A DNA stretch of 64,000 nt from Crocinitomicaceae bacterium (GTDB taxonomy: Bacteria > Bacteroidota > Bacteroidia > Flavobacteriales_D > Crocinitomicaceae), in assembly GCA_016708105.1 (NCBI GenBank), contig JADJGJ010000005.1, forward strand, positions 1 through 64,000, read 5' to 3'. Positions 17,901 to 26,184 of the stretch are shown in pieces (within the stretch, counting starts at the first letter, position 1; the number at the start of each line of letters is the position of its first letter). The notes under the pieces were generated by a model. The model was not told the DNA's origin. It did no database searches and worked only from the letters and a program-made list of their open reading frames with translations. Position numbers and translations under genes: made by a program.

Positions 17901-18528
17901 CTGTTAATTCCAGTTTTTTAGCAATAACGGAGGTGAGTATATGAATATTTTCATCAAATGATTCATTATTGGTAATTACCAAATCAGAGGCATCTTTATG
18001 GGGCAGAATGAAATGGTGAAATGATGGCAATACATGATTTTTCCATTGATATAAAATCTGCGCTTCAGTATAATTGCGTTCATTCATATCTCTGCTTAGA
18101 CGTCTCTTCAACTGCAATTCAGGTTCAACAGAGAGAAAAACTTTATAATCAAGCAGATCTTTTACAAAGGGATAGTGCATCACAAAAAGACCTTCAACTA
18201 TTAGCAGTTCTTTAGGTTCAATGCGCGCTTTGTTTTTAGGTGCTTCAGGATTATTGAAGCCGTAAATATCATGTTCAATCACGTTGCCTTCAAGCAGATA
18301 TTCAAGATCCATTTGAATGCGGTTTTGATCAAGTGCGGTTGGTAAATCAAAGTTGATCACACCATTTTCATCTACCCATTGATGTTCTTTTGGCAGGTAA
18401 TAATTATCCAATGAAAAAGTAGAAACCCGGTTCTGGAATTCATGGTATAATTTCTGAATGAGTGTAGTTTTACCAACTCCGCTTCCGCCGGTAATACCAA
18501 CTATAAATTTTATTTTTTGCTTATTCAC
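17884..18528 (-). CDS. udk: Uridine kinase
   Basis: Phosphorylates uridine and cytidine using ATP or GTP in pyrimidine salvage. The P-loop GITGGSGVGKTT is followed by FSLDNYYLPKEH, NFDLPTALD and IVEGLFVMHYP, all conserved in Udk. With the GTG at 18528 the protein is 214 residues, normal for the family; the longer frame back to 18615 adds about 29 residues with no family counterpart and runs into the promoter of the divergent gene. There is no ATG in the proper place, so the GTG start is inferred. The 17-nt overlap with the downstream kinase gene couples the two. Confidence 0.87.
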   Translation of the reverse strand: MNKQKIKFIVGITGGSGVGKTTLIQKLYHEFQNRVSTFSLDNYYLPKEHQWVDENGVINFDLPTALDQNRIQMDLEYLLEGNVIEHDIYGFNNPEAPKNKARIEPKELLIVEGLFVMHYPFVKDLLDYKVFLSVEPELQLKRRLSRDMNERNYTEAQILYQWKNHVLPSFHHFILPHKDASDLVITNNESFDENIHILTSVIAKKLELTDEPKV

Positions 18529-18594
18529 AAAAATGCAGGTGATTAAAGAGTTCCGAAAAATACGAAAAATCGCCCATTGAACATTGGAATCACG

Positions 18595-18602
18595 TAAATT
18601 TG
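18595..18602 (+). promoter_or_regulatory. -7 promoter box for thiamine-binding protein gene
   Basis: TAAATTTG on the + strand, 25 nt before the ATG at 18628, inside the short region shared with udk. Confidence 0.45.
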
Positions 18603-18627
18603 AGCAAATGTCCAACCACCGCCATTT

Positions 18628-18924
18628 ATGACAGAAAATAAAGTGAATCTTGCCTTGCAGGTGCTGCCAGTTTCAGAAACCAAGCATCCTTATGCTATTG
18701 TTGACAAGGCAATTGGGGTAATCCAAAAATCAGGTTTGAAATTTCAAGTTTGTCCCTTTGAAACCGTTATTGAAGGTACTTGGAATCAAGTGATGCAAGT
18801 TGTGCGTGAAGTGCATGAAACTTGTTATGCCAATGAAACTGATAAGATGATGATGTATATCAAAATTCAATCAGACAGCAAACGTGATGTGACTATTGAT
18901 GATAAGATGGAGAAGTATGGGTAA
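18628..18924 (+). CDS. Thiamine-binding protein, MTH1187/YkoF-like (DUF77)
   Basis: A 98-residue protein of the small ferredoxin-fold family formerly called DUF77. Recognised from LALQVLPVS near the start, the VDKAIGVIQKSGLKFQVCPFETVIEGTW block and the conserved C-terminal stretch IKIQSDSKRDVTIDDKMEKYG. Family members form tetramers and bind thiamine or its hydroxymethylpyrimidine part in the cytoplasm. Here it is monocistronic, with no thiamine transport or biosynthesis gene adjacent, so its partner pathway cannot be deduced from context. Confidence 0.88.
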   Translation: MTENKVNLALQVLPVSETKHPYAIVDKAIGVIQKSGLKFQVCPFETVIEGTWNQVMQVVREVHETCYANETDKMMMYIKIQSDSKRDVTIDDKMEKYG

Positions 18925-19285
18925 ACGACCAATGGCAATGGATACAATTTTGCATTACTCATTGCTTTTTTTTCTCAATAGACGCAGTAATTTTTTAGGA
19001 TTTTGCCGATTGTCCCAGAAAGCGGTTATAATGATATTGGTTTTCACTATTGTCCGGGGAAAAAGTAAAATATTCAGATAAAGCTTCCCCGGCCATCAAA
19101 AAAGATAGGTGAATTGCGATTCTTAGTAAGGACGGGCCGCAGATACGTTCCTTCAATTACAATGTTCCGGAGTCCGCACTTAGAATTTGCAAGAAGTATT
19201 GCCCTGCTTTTTGCGGGCCTGATTTTTCTTTGGGTCAAGCCAAAGAAGAAAACATAAAACCGAAACCAGTAAGCCCCACGGTTGA
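18925..19285. other. Intergenic region with inverted repeats, no gene
   Basis: A 361-base gap. The only frames are short (for example 18896-19081) and overlap the preceding gene in another frame without start context. It contains a long-loop inverted repeat (19054-19092) and, near 19228-19250, a shorter hairpin CTTTGG...CCAAAG flanked by A/T runs. It resembles decayed intergenic repeat material; no element could be named. Confidence 0.5.
19054..19092. repeat. Inverted repeat with 23-nt loop
   Basis: CCGGGGAA (19054-19061) and TTCCCCGG (19085-19092) are perfect complements separated by an AT-rich 23-nt spacer. There is no T run after it. Could be an RNA hairpin or a relic of a small mobile element. 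Confidence 0.5.
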
Positions 19286-19594
19286 TTATTTATTGAAATC
19301 AATTGGTGCCATTGGTTTCAAAGTCGTTCTAAAATATTTTATCGGACAGTAATGATTGGTTTTGGTGATTTTATAAAAAACACTAAAATGACCAAGGACA
19401 GACACATGCGTGTCAGGGTAGTTTACACTCTTGAATGAATAGGGATTTTTGTGAATAACGGAGATTTGCTCTGCAATAAGTTTGATCAATTTTTCGGCGT
19501 ATAATGTTGTACCATTTCTTTCAATCCAGTATTTCAATATTTCCCTTCGCTGTATTACAGCTGTGTTGGTCCAAACTACTGTTCTTTTAACCAT
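19286..19594 (-). CDS. RelE/ParE-superfamily toxin
   Basis: A 102-residue basic protein. The pattern VVWTNTAVIQRREILKYWIERNG, then a central helix (YAEKLIKLIAEQISVIHKNP) and a final strand pair (HFSVFYKITKT...IKYFRTTL) matches the RelE/ParE fold. RelE members cut ribosome-bound mRNA, ParE members poison gyrase; catalytic residues are too variable to decide which. It overlaps its upstream partner by 19 nt, as in toxin-antitoxin operons. The last residues (PMAPIDFNK) are encoded next to the repeat-rich gap. Confidence 0.8.
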   Translation of the reverse strand: MVKRTVVWTNTAVIQRREILKYWIERNGTTLYAEKLIKLIAEQISVIHKNPYSFKSVNYPDTHVSVLGHFSVFYKITKTNHYCPIKYFRTTLKPMAPIDFNK

Positions 19595-19818
19595 TTCAAA
19601 TCTGATTTATCAAGTTGAGATTGAGAAATCACATTTCTCTCTGCGATATCTTTTTCGCTCATATTCAACATGACAATCTGTTCATTGGTGAGTTTTACTT
19701 TATCACTCTCTGCAGCACTGTTATTAACCAATTGGAATAATGCGTTTAGGTAATCCTTATTGGAAATGGTCATAAGTTTTTCAATAATGCCATTGCGGAT
19801 GTGATCAACTGAAGTCAT
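19576..19818 (-). CDS. Antitoxin partner of RelE/ParE-like toxin
   Basis: An 80-residue, highly polar helical protein located directly upstream of, and overlapping, the RelE/ParE-like toxin gene by 19 nt. Size, acidity and position match antitoxins of this class. No ribbon-helix-helix or other DNA-binding motif is obvious; the sequence begins MTSVDHIRNGIIEKLMTISN, a helical stretch often seen in Bacteroidota antitoxins of this type. The assignment rests mainly on gene context. Confidence 0.7.
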   Translation of the reverse strand: MTSVDHIRNGIIEKLMTISNKDYLNALFQLVNNSAAESDKVKLTNEQIVMLNMSEKDIAERNVISQSQLDKSDLKWLKEQ

Positions 19819-20133
19819 GACGTATTATTTAATTAGTAAAGGTATGAAAAAAAAGTGATTTGAATTTTGTTCTTGAACTTTCCTATCATCACATTAGCAC
19901 CTATTTCAGGACTTTTGTTTTCTGTTGTACTTTGTGCTTAATATTTGAGTTCAGGGGATACCATTTATACACAAAAGACTGCAGGGACATGAATGACCGT
20001 GAGGACAGTTTATTGTCCCTCCATGTCCTTACTGTCCTTATTGCTATTACCCCCTATCAAAATTTACAAATCCAACTTCTCTGCAACAACTTTTCTCTTT
20101 ATCTTCATTGCCTGTTATTAATTTAAAACTCTG
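19819..20133. other. Intergenic region with nested inverted repeats
   Basis: A 315-base gap between the antitoxin and the DUF4256 gene. A frame at 19860-20126 is judged non-coding: Cys-rich, no domain, no start context. The notable feature is the nested inverted repeat at 19985-20027. Confidence 0.5.
19985..20027. repeat. Nested inverted repeat (cruciform-like)
   Basis: Outer arms GGACAT (19985-19990) and ATGTCC (20023-20028) enclose an inner hairpin GAGGACA/TGTCCCTC (20001-20021, one bulged base) with a 6-nt loop. The element GGACA recurs several times in this 60-bp stretch. Confidence 0.5.
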
Positions 20134-20718
20134 ATGGCAAAAACTACATCCAAATCATTATCAGAAAAAGATCAACGTGATTTACTGGAAAAACTTGAAC
20201 AGCGTTTCACAAAAAACATGCAACGACACAAAGGCATTGAATGGAAAAAAGTAGTAGATCAATTGAAAAAAAATTCAGCTTTTTTGATGACCCTTCACAA
20301 GATGGAATCTACAGGCGGAGAACCAGATATTGTTCTGCTAACTGATAAAAAAGAGGAACTCTTTTTTGTTGATTGTGCGGCTGAAACGCCGGTGGGAAGA
20401 AGAAGTTTGTGCTATGATCGTGCAGGCCTTGAATCACGAAAAGAAAATCGTCCGGTGAACAGTGCAATGGATTTGGCAAATGAAATTGGCATTGAAATGT
20501 TGGATGAGGATCAATACAGAAAATTGCAATCGGTTGGAAAGTTTGATACTAAAACGTCAAGTTGGTTAAAAACTCCTGCTGAAATCAGAAAACTGGGCGG
20601 TGCTATTTTTGCAGATTTTAGATTTGGACGTGTTTTTGTTTATCACAACACCGCCCAATCATACTATGGCAGTAGGGCATTCAGAGGATTTGTAAAAATT
20701 TCACATAACATAAAATGA
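20134..20718 (+). CDS. DUF4256 family protein
   Basis: A 194-residue protein matching DUF4256 along its length. Diagnostic stretches are ESTGGEPDIV, AETPVGRRSLCYDRAG, MLDEDQYRKLQ, FDTKTSSWLKTPAEIRKLGG and FGRVFVYHNTAQSYY. The family is widespread but uncharacterised; conserved acidic, Arg, His and Tyr residues suggest an enzyme, which is inference. No signal peptide. It overlaps the next gene by 4 nt (ATGA), so the two are translationally coupled. Confidence 0.88.
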   Translation: MAKTTSKSLSEKDQRDLLEKLEQRFTKNMQRHKGIEWKKVVDQLKKNSAFLMTLHKMESTGGEPDIVLLTDKKEELFFVDCAAETPVGRRSLCYDRAGLESRKENRPVNSAMDLANEIGIEMLDEDQYRKLQSVGKFDTKTSSWLKTPAEIRKLGGAIFADFRFGRVFVYHNTAQSYYGSRAFRGFVKISHNIK

Positions 20719-21935
20719 AAGAAGCAATGAATTTTTCAGAGATTAAAAACCACTGTAATCACGTATCGAAAATAAGTGCTGAATTGATTGATAAATATCT
20801 TTTGTATTATGCTGCTGAGCGTGAAAATTTGGAACCATACATGAATGCCCAAATAAAAAAATATAAACAGGCATCACGTGAATTACATCCAAGCTCATTG
20901 AATATTTTTAAATCAGAATTTATTGCGCATCGCATATTTAAAAAAGACGGACTTGTTCATCGGTATTTGCAACAAAGTGAAATTAAAAAAATTCCTGCTG
21001 AGCAATTTGAATTCCTTCAAGCGAACGCTGCAAAACCATGGAGATATTGTTTTGCTCAATTACTGGACAATCCTGAGAATGAATTTTTCAAGATGATTGA
21101 CGTTTTTACCGGTGAAGAATTTCTGCTCTATTCAAGAAGTATTCAGCAAACTCTGACTGAAATGAATCCGCGCTTGTGGTTTTTGTTGATTTCAGATAAT
21201 GGAATGTGCTATCAAACATTCGGACTTGTTGTACCACTGAATTCATTTTTACCGGATGATATTTATTTTTTTGGAACTGAAATAAACCCTGATATTGACA
21301 GTGATGAAAAACTCATGAATGAGTTAGAGAAAAATCCATTCCCTTTCTTTATGTTGACAATCGTGGCTTCTCACCCTGTGGTTTATTCGGGTGATCATGA
21401 GATGAGAATTTGTCAGGCATACGATGATTATTTGAATTTTGATACCAAGAAACTGGAAAAAGATTTTGAAATTGAATTGCGCAATGGAGTTTACAAATTG
21501 TCTCTGCGCCATTGGACCGAAAATCCACATTTTGCTATTGCTTATTTTGATACGATCGAAAATTGTTTACTCAGAACTGCCTTCACCTATGAAGGTTTTT
21601 ACAAACTCACTGAAGCTATGGAACAATATGGATTGGCACTAAACGCTGAACCTGATATTAGCGTCACTCCTACCATCATCAACACCGGAAGCAAAATTCT
21701 GAATAAAAAAATTCAGTATAATCCGTATGACAAATTGTTTGTTACGGACAAAAAACAAGAGAATGATGAATCCCTCAAAAAAATGAATCAGTTTACACAG
21801 AAACTTGTGCATGTAATTAATTCAGGCAAAGAAATTGACATTAAAAAATTGGCTGACGATGCCGGCATTTCTGAGGAAACAGCAAATCAACTTTACTCCA
21901 GCTTTAAAGAAAATTTAGCAAAAAAGAAGGGTTAA
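20715..21935 (+). CDS. Uncharacterised 406-residue protein coupled to DUF4256
   Basis: Starts within the stop of the DUF4256 gene (ATGA overlap). I do not recognise a family. It lacks a signal peptide and TM helices and is acidic, with a mixed alpha/beta composition. Residues ~100-300 are rich in aromatic residues and contain FFMLTIVASHPVVYSGDHEM; the C-terminal ~70 residues are helical and lysine-rich with a small helix-turn-helix-like stretch (IKKLADDAGISEETANQLYSSF) near residue 380. Coupling implies a function shared with the DUF4256 protein. Confidence 0.75.
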   Translation: MKEAMNFSEIKNHCNHVSKISAELIDKYLLYYAAERENLEPYMNAQIKKYKQASRELHPSSLNIFKSEFIAHRIFKKDGLVHRYLQQSEIKKIPAEQFEFLQANAAKPWRYCFAQLLDNPENEFFKMIDVFTGEEFLLYSRSIQQTLTEMNPRLWFLLISDNGMCYQTFGLVVPLNSFLPDDIYFFGTEINPDIDSDEKLMNELEKNPFPFFMLTIVASHPVVYSGDHEMRICQAYDDYLNFDTKKLEKDFEIELRNGVYKLSLRHWTENPHFAIAYFDTIENCLLRTAFTYEGFYKLTEAMEQYGLALNAEPDISVTPTIINTGSKILNKKIQYNPYDKLFVTDKKQENDESLKKMNQFTQKLVHVINSGKEIDIKKLADDAGISEETANQLYSSFKENLAKKKG

Positions 21936-22039
21936 AAGGAATAATACAGTTATCCAAATATTACATTTTCTTTCATGCGAATACAACTCGCCCATCCAAT
22001 TTAATTCCTCTCTCTCACACTCATTCTCGCACTGTCATC

Positions 22040-23743
22040 CTACGGAGCAAACTTCAACGGTTTTCCATCAGGGCCTACTTCAACACCATCAATGAAATTT
22101 TTCTCTTTCAACACACGGCCTTTTTCATCGTAGATAATTGTTTTTCCGTGTTTCTGTCCGTTTTTATAATTCACTTCAGAGGATACATAATGTGGACGCC
22201 ATTCGTAGGTAAGCATCTTGCCGTGTAACATGCCATTTTTGTACTCAATTACCTGAAAGGGTTTGTCTCCACCGGGGAAATAATATGTCCACGTACCGTC
22301 TTCTTTTCCTTCTTTGTAATACCCTTCATGGGTGCGCTTGTGATCTTTTGGACTGAAAAAAACCCACAATCCGTCTTTCACACTTTCTTTCACCGTGTGA
22401 TTGGCAAGCGGACCGTAATTGATGTGTTGTTTTTTTACTTCAATTACTTTATAAAATCCTGTCTCCAGTAAATTTCCTTTTTCATCGTAACGCGTCCACA
22501 GTCCTGTTTTTAGATCATCTTCATATTCTCCGGTCAGTGTGAGTTTACCTTTTTGCGAATAGGATTTCCAGGGTCCGTGCAATTTTCCCATGTTGAAATT
22601 CGCTTCATTTTTCAACTTACCATTATCCCAATATTGCTGCCAGTATCCGTGTTCTTCTCCTTCAACAAAATCTCCTTCATTCAAAATTTTTCCATTTTCA
22701 TACCAGGTAGTCCAATGTCCGGTTTCCAAATCATTTTCGTACGAACCTTCTCTCCACTTTGCGCCGTTTTTATAGTAAAATACCCATTCTCCGTTTCGCA
22801 ATCCGGCTTTGAAATATCCCTTACTTTCAAGATGCACCGTATCACCGGGATAATAATATTCCCAATATCCATCTTGCAATCCATCAACAAAATCACCGGA
22901 CATATCAACGGTTCCTACATTGGTGTACCAGGTCCAGTGTCCTGTTTTTAATCCGTTGGAAAATTCTCCGGATACATTTACTTTTCCGTTGTCATAGTTT
23001 TTCAAATAAGGCCCGTTCAGTTGACCATTTAGATAATTTACTTTGCGGTCTAATCCTCCCAGATAATAGAAATACAACCATTCTCCGTGTTTTTCTCCTT
23101 CAAGATATTGACCAATAACAAAAGGTTTTTTATTGGGTGTATATTCTTCAAAATCTCCGTCTTTTATACCGTCTTTGTAGGTGTAAAATTCATTGAGAAA
23201 ACCACTTTCATAATAAATGAATGTGCGTCCGTTCCCATCTTTCAGGGTTTGGGTGCTGTCAGTTTTCCAAAAATTCATCACATAGGTAACTGAGTCTAAT
23301 ATTTTTTCTTCAGACATGTGGTATCCGTTGTAGTAATAATATTTCCACTCACCTGATGGTAAGCCTTTGGTGTAGTACCCTTGCACGCTGAGTTTACCAT
23401 TATCATGCCATTGATAATAGACACTATCTTGAATACCAAATTTGAAAAATCCTTGTTCTTTTTTTTTGCCGTCAGAATAATAAGTTGTTACTGAACCGTG
23501 CAGTTCACCTTTGCGGTAATTTTGTTCTTCTTCCAAATTTCCGTTTTTATCCCAGTATCTCCACCGTCCGTGTTTGAGGGTAGTTTTACCATAAAAATCA
23601 TCTGCAAAATAATAACCTTCACTTTGCATTTTGGTGCTGTAAAAATCCCAGTATGTGCGCACTAGATAAGGTTTGTTTATTTCATCCTGCGCATGTGAAA
23701 ACAGGGGTAATAATAGCAGAAGAAAAATTAAGCGGGTATACAT
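22040..23743 (-). CDS. Secreted YwqK/MORN-repeat protein
   Basis: 567 residues with a signal peptide (MYTRLIFLLLLLPLFSHAQ). Almost the entire mature protein is an array of about twenty MORN-like/YwqK units of ~22-24 residues, each of the form G-x-W-x-Y-Y-x-x-G-x-x-x-x-x-G-x-Y-x-x-G (for example HGRWRYWDKNGNLEEEQNY and TGHWTTWYENGKILNEGDF). Such arrays form elongated beta-hairpin surfaces. The annotation 'YwqK family antitoxin' often attached to them is misleading here because the protein is secreted and no toxin is near. Binding partner unknown. Confidence 0.87.
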   Translation of the reverse strand: MYTRLIFLLLLLPLFSHAQDEINKPYLVRTYWDFYSTKMQSEGYYFADDFYGKTTLKHGRWRYWDKNGNLEEEQNYRKGELHGSVTTYYSDGKKKEQGFFKFGIQDSVYYQWHDNGKLSVQGYYTKGLPSGEWKYYYYNGYHMSEEKILDSVTYVMNFWKTDSTQTLKDGNGRTFIYYESGFLNEFYTYKDGIKDGDFEEYTPNKKPFVIGQYLEGEKHGEWLYFYYLGGLDRKVNYLNGQLNGPYLKNYDNGKVNVSGEFSNGLKTGHWTWYTNVGTVDMSGDFVDGLQDGYWEYYYPGDTVHLESKGYFKAGLRNGEWVFYYKNGAKWREGSYENDLETGHWTTWYENGKILNEGDFVEGEEHGYWQQYWDNGKLKNEANFNMGKLHGPWKSYSQKGKLTLTGEYEDDLKTGLWTRYDEKGNLLETGFYKVIEVKKQHINYGPLANHTVKESVKDGLWVFFSPKDHKRTHEGYYKEGKEDGTWTYYFPGGDKPFQVIEYKNGMLHGKMLTYEWRPHYVSSEVNYKNGQKHGKTIIYDEKGRVLKEKNFIDGVEVGPDGKPLKFAP

Positions 23744-23797
23744 GTTTCTTTGTGGTTTGCTCTATAACTAAAAAATGTCCGGGTGGTTACGGACGAA

Positions 23798-24460
23798 TTA
23801 TCTGCCAAGTGAAATAACTCCTTGTAAAAGAAAAAGGGTACCAAACACCAGCAGCACAATTCCAAGCACCAAATTAACAACATACATCCATTGTGGGGTA
23901 AGAATGTCCTTGAGTTTTTTTGCACCAAATATTTTTAATATATCCAAACTAAAAAACGTAATGAGGATGATAGAAACGTGAATGATAAGCCCCTGCGTGT
24001 GATTCAGACCTAATTCAGTAGGCGCCTCAGGCAAAAGTGACATAAGGGTTAACCAATAAAATAATACCCCTGGATTAACTGCGTTGATCATGAATCCTTT
24101 TAAAAGTGTCATGAAATAATTACTGGCTGACAGTTGCAGCGGCTTTTCCATGTTATGTTTAGAGAGAAATAGCGCCTTCTTTTTAAGTACATGCACCAAG
24201 CCGAGCACAATGAAAAATCCTCCGCCAATTATTTTGAGTAGAAAGCGCTTATCACCGGACATGATTTCAGTCACCTCATTAAAGAATACAAATGCAATGG
24301 TAACATACATCAGGTCACTGATCAATACCCCCAAATCTAGAAATAGCGCAGATTTTATTCCTTTGCTTATGCTTGTTTCAATCATGATAAAGAAAGACGG
24401 ACCTACCATAACACTTAGTAGTAGTCCGTATCCAATGCCTATCATGAGTACTTCTGTCAT
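23798..24460 (-). CDS. LysE/RhtB family exporter
   Basis: 220 residues with six hydrophobic segments. The N-terminal block GIGYGLLLSVMVGPSFFIMIETSISKG is the conserved TM1-2 region of the LysE/RhtB family, and NAVNPGVLFYWLTLM corresponds to the conserved NP motif of TM4. Members export amino acids or related small metabolites from the cytoplasm. A TAAATTTG box lies just before the ATG. No regulator (LysG/Lrp type) is adjacent, so the substrate cannot be inferred. Confidence 0.9.
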   Translation of the reverse strand: MTEVLMIGIGYGLLLSVMVGPSFFIMIETSISKGIKSALFLDLGVLISDLMYVTIAFVFFNEVTEIMSGDKRFLLKIIGGGFFIVLGLVHVLKKKALFLSKHNMEKPLQLSASNYFMTLLKGFMINAVNPGVLFYWLTLMSLLPEAPTELGLNHTQGLIIHVSIILITFFSLDILKIFGAKKLKDILTPQWMYVVNLVLGIVLLVFGTLFLLQGVISLGR

Positions 24461-24464
24461 GTTT

Positions 24465-24472
24465 CAAATTTA
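24465..24472 (-). promoter_or_regulatory. -7 promoter box abutting LysE start codon
   Basis: TAAATTTG on the minus strand, ending 4 nt before the ATG at 24460; implies a leaderless or nearly leaderless transcript. Confidence 0.55.
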
Positions 24473-24528
24473 CTAAGTACAAATTGCTTGTACGTAAATT
24501 GAGCACTGATAGTTATCAGTTATTTAAG

Positions 24529-25299
24529 CTAAAAAACATCAAGTTCTACCACAATTGGACAATGGTCAGAATGTACGGCTTCACTTAGAATAGAAGCATT
24601 TTGTAATTGAGGCAAAAGATTTTCAGTGATAAAATGGTAATCAATACGCCAACCTAAGTTTTTCTTGCGGGCGCTGAAACGGTATGACCACCAGGTATAT
24701 TTGCCGGGTTCTTTGTGAAGATGTCTGAAGGTGTCAACAAAACCGGCTTGCAAAAATTGGGATACCCATTCACGTTCTTCAGGTAAAAATCCACTTGAAT
24801 TTTTGTTTGAAACCGGGTTGTGAATATCAATTGGTTGATGACAGATATTGACATCTCCTGAGATCAATAATTTTTTTCTGGTCTTTTTTAGTTCCTCAAT
24901 ATAGACAGAGAAGTCCTTTAGAAATTCCATTTTAAAATCTTGCCTTTCTTCACCACTGCTGCCGCTAGGGAAATAACAGCTCAGCACTGAAAAATCACCA
25001 AAGTCAGCACGTAAAATTCTCCCCTCATCATCATATGCTTTTATACCACATCCCACTTCAATATGATCAGGTTTTTTTTTAGAGAAAATTGCTACCCCAC
25101 TATAACCTTTTTTTTGAGCAGAATGCCAACAGGTATAATACCCCAGTTTTTCAATTTCCGTGATGTCTATCTGATCTGTATGTGCTTTGGTTTCTTGCAC
25201 ACAAACTACATCTGCATTTTGTTCTTTCAGCCAGTTTATCCAGTCTTTTGACATGGCTGAGCGGATACCGTTGAGGTTATATGAAATGAATTTTGCCAT
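24529..25299 (-). CDS. xth: Exodeoxyribonuclease III / AP endonuclease
   Basis: 256 residues of the ExoIII/APE1 family, which cuts DNA at abasic sites in base-excision repair and degrades 3' ends. Motifs in order: NLNGIRSAM, VVCVQETKAH (metal-binding Glu), SGDVNICH (Asp/Asn), WRIDYHFIT, and the catalytic SDHCPIVV at the C-terminus. The ATG at 25299 gives MAKFISYNLNG, the usual family start; an upstream in-frame start adds residues that extend into the divergent gene's upstream region. A TATCTTTA box (TAnnTTTG with one mismatch) lies just upstream. Confidence 0.94.
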   Translation of the reverse strand: MAKFISYNLNGIRSAMSKDWINWLKEQNADVVCVQETKAHTDQIDITEIEKLGYYTCWHSAQKKGYSGVAIFSKKKPDHIEVGCGIKAYDDEGRILRADFGDFSVLSCYFPSGSSGEERQDFKMEFLKDFSVYIEELKKTRKKLLISGDVNICHQPIDIHNPVSNKNSSGFLPEEREWVSQFLQAGFVDTFRHLHKEPGKYTWWSYRFSARKKNLGWRIDYHFITENLLPQLQNASILSEAVHSDHCPIVVELDVF

Positions 25300-25381
25300 G
25301 GGGTAAAGATAGCGTGATTTGGTATTCATTTTTAATCTATCACAGCAAAACAATTTTTGTATTCATGCGTTCTGTTTTGGT

Positions 25382-26179
25382 ATGAATAGATTGTTATTAT
25401 TGTTTTTCATCATTCCTGCTTATGCTTCAGGTCAGGGGCTGGTTGATGGATTTTTTAAAGGAAAAAACAAGCTGGATTTGGCTATCAGCGGATTCTCTCA
25501 GAATTCTGATAAATTTTACGATGGTATCGGATTAATAAATTACAAAAGAAGTTTAACAGGTATAGGATTATTTGCTGAGTATGGATTGCGTGATAATTTA
25601 GATTTCATTTTGAATATACCGTTCATCAATGGTTCATTTCAAGATGGTTCAGTGGTGATGAAATATGGTATTCCCTTTAACCGATCGGCCAAAGAAAGAC
25701 GGATAACTCTAATGCCGGCATTGGGCGTCAGTTTTCCACTCACTGATTATAATACTGAATCAGGTCAGGCAATTGGACAGCGTGCTTTGCAAATTCAGCC
25801 CAAATTTCTTTTTCAGTGGAATACAACGAAAGGATTATTTTATCAGGTTCAGGCCGGTTATAATTATGCTTTTAATCCGGTTCCTTCATCATTCATTAGT
25901 TCAACCAAAATTGGTTATTCATTTGGCAGATTTTATTCTGACGTGTGGTTTGAGTATCAGCAAGGCATTGGCGGAAAAGCCTGGCACGTTGACGCCATTT
26001 CAAGTTTCAGAGAACTCTTTGTGACATACAGCAGATTGGGTGGAGTTTTCTATACACAATTGAATCAGCGATTTGGTATTGCGGCCGGAGGTTCTTATGT
26101 ACTTAGCGGTGTGAATACTGCAAAGGCGTGGACAGTGAATCTTTCTCTAGTAATCAAATTTGATTTGAAGAAGAAATAG
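25382..26179 (+). CDS. Putative outer-membrane beta-barrel protein
   Basis: 265 residues with a signal peptide (MNRLLLLFFIIPAYASGQG). The mature part consists of alternating hydrophobic/polar strands with many Tyr, Phe and Gly residues, such as GLFAEYGLRDNLDFILNIPF and GIAAGGSYVLSG, as expected of an outer-membrane barrel. The last strand is NLSLVIKFDLKKK. No named family. The ATG at 25382 sits directly before the signal peptide; the longer in-frame start at 25319 is rejected. It converges on hflX with only 5 nt between stops. Confidence 0.8.
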   Translation: MNRLLLLFFIIPAYASGQGLVDGFFKGKNKLDLAISGFSQNSDKFYDGIGLINYKRSLTGIGLFAEYGLRDNLDFILNIPFINGSFQDGSVVMKYGIPFNRSAKERRITLMPALGVSFPLTDYNTESGQAIGQRALQIQPKFLFQWNTTKGLFYQVQAGYNYAFNPVPSSFISSTKIGYSFGRFYSDVWFEYQQGIGGKAWHVDAISSFRELFVTYSRLGGVFYTQLNQRFGIAAGGSYVLSGVNTAKAWTVNLSLVIKFDLKKK

Positions 26180-26184
26180 CAAAC

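Noticed and set aside
19860..20126. An 88-codon frame in the gap before DUF4256.
   Set aside because: Cys- and Leu-rich, no domain or signal, no promoter or start context; spans the nested inverted repeat.
22553..22951. 132-codon frame opposite the MORN-repeat gene.
   Set aside because: Fully inside a clear gene on the other strand, with a repeat-derived composition.
22040..23743. Toxin-antitoxin antitoxin (YwqK label).
   Set aside because: A signal peptide and the absence of a toxin gene make this name unsuitable.
24150..24476. 108-codon frame opposite the LysE gene.
   Set aside because: Entirely within the LysE gene, without domain or start context.
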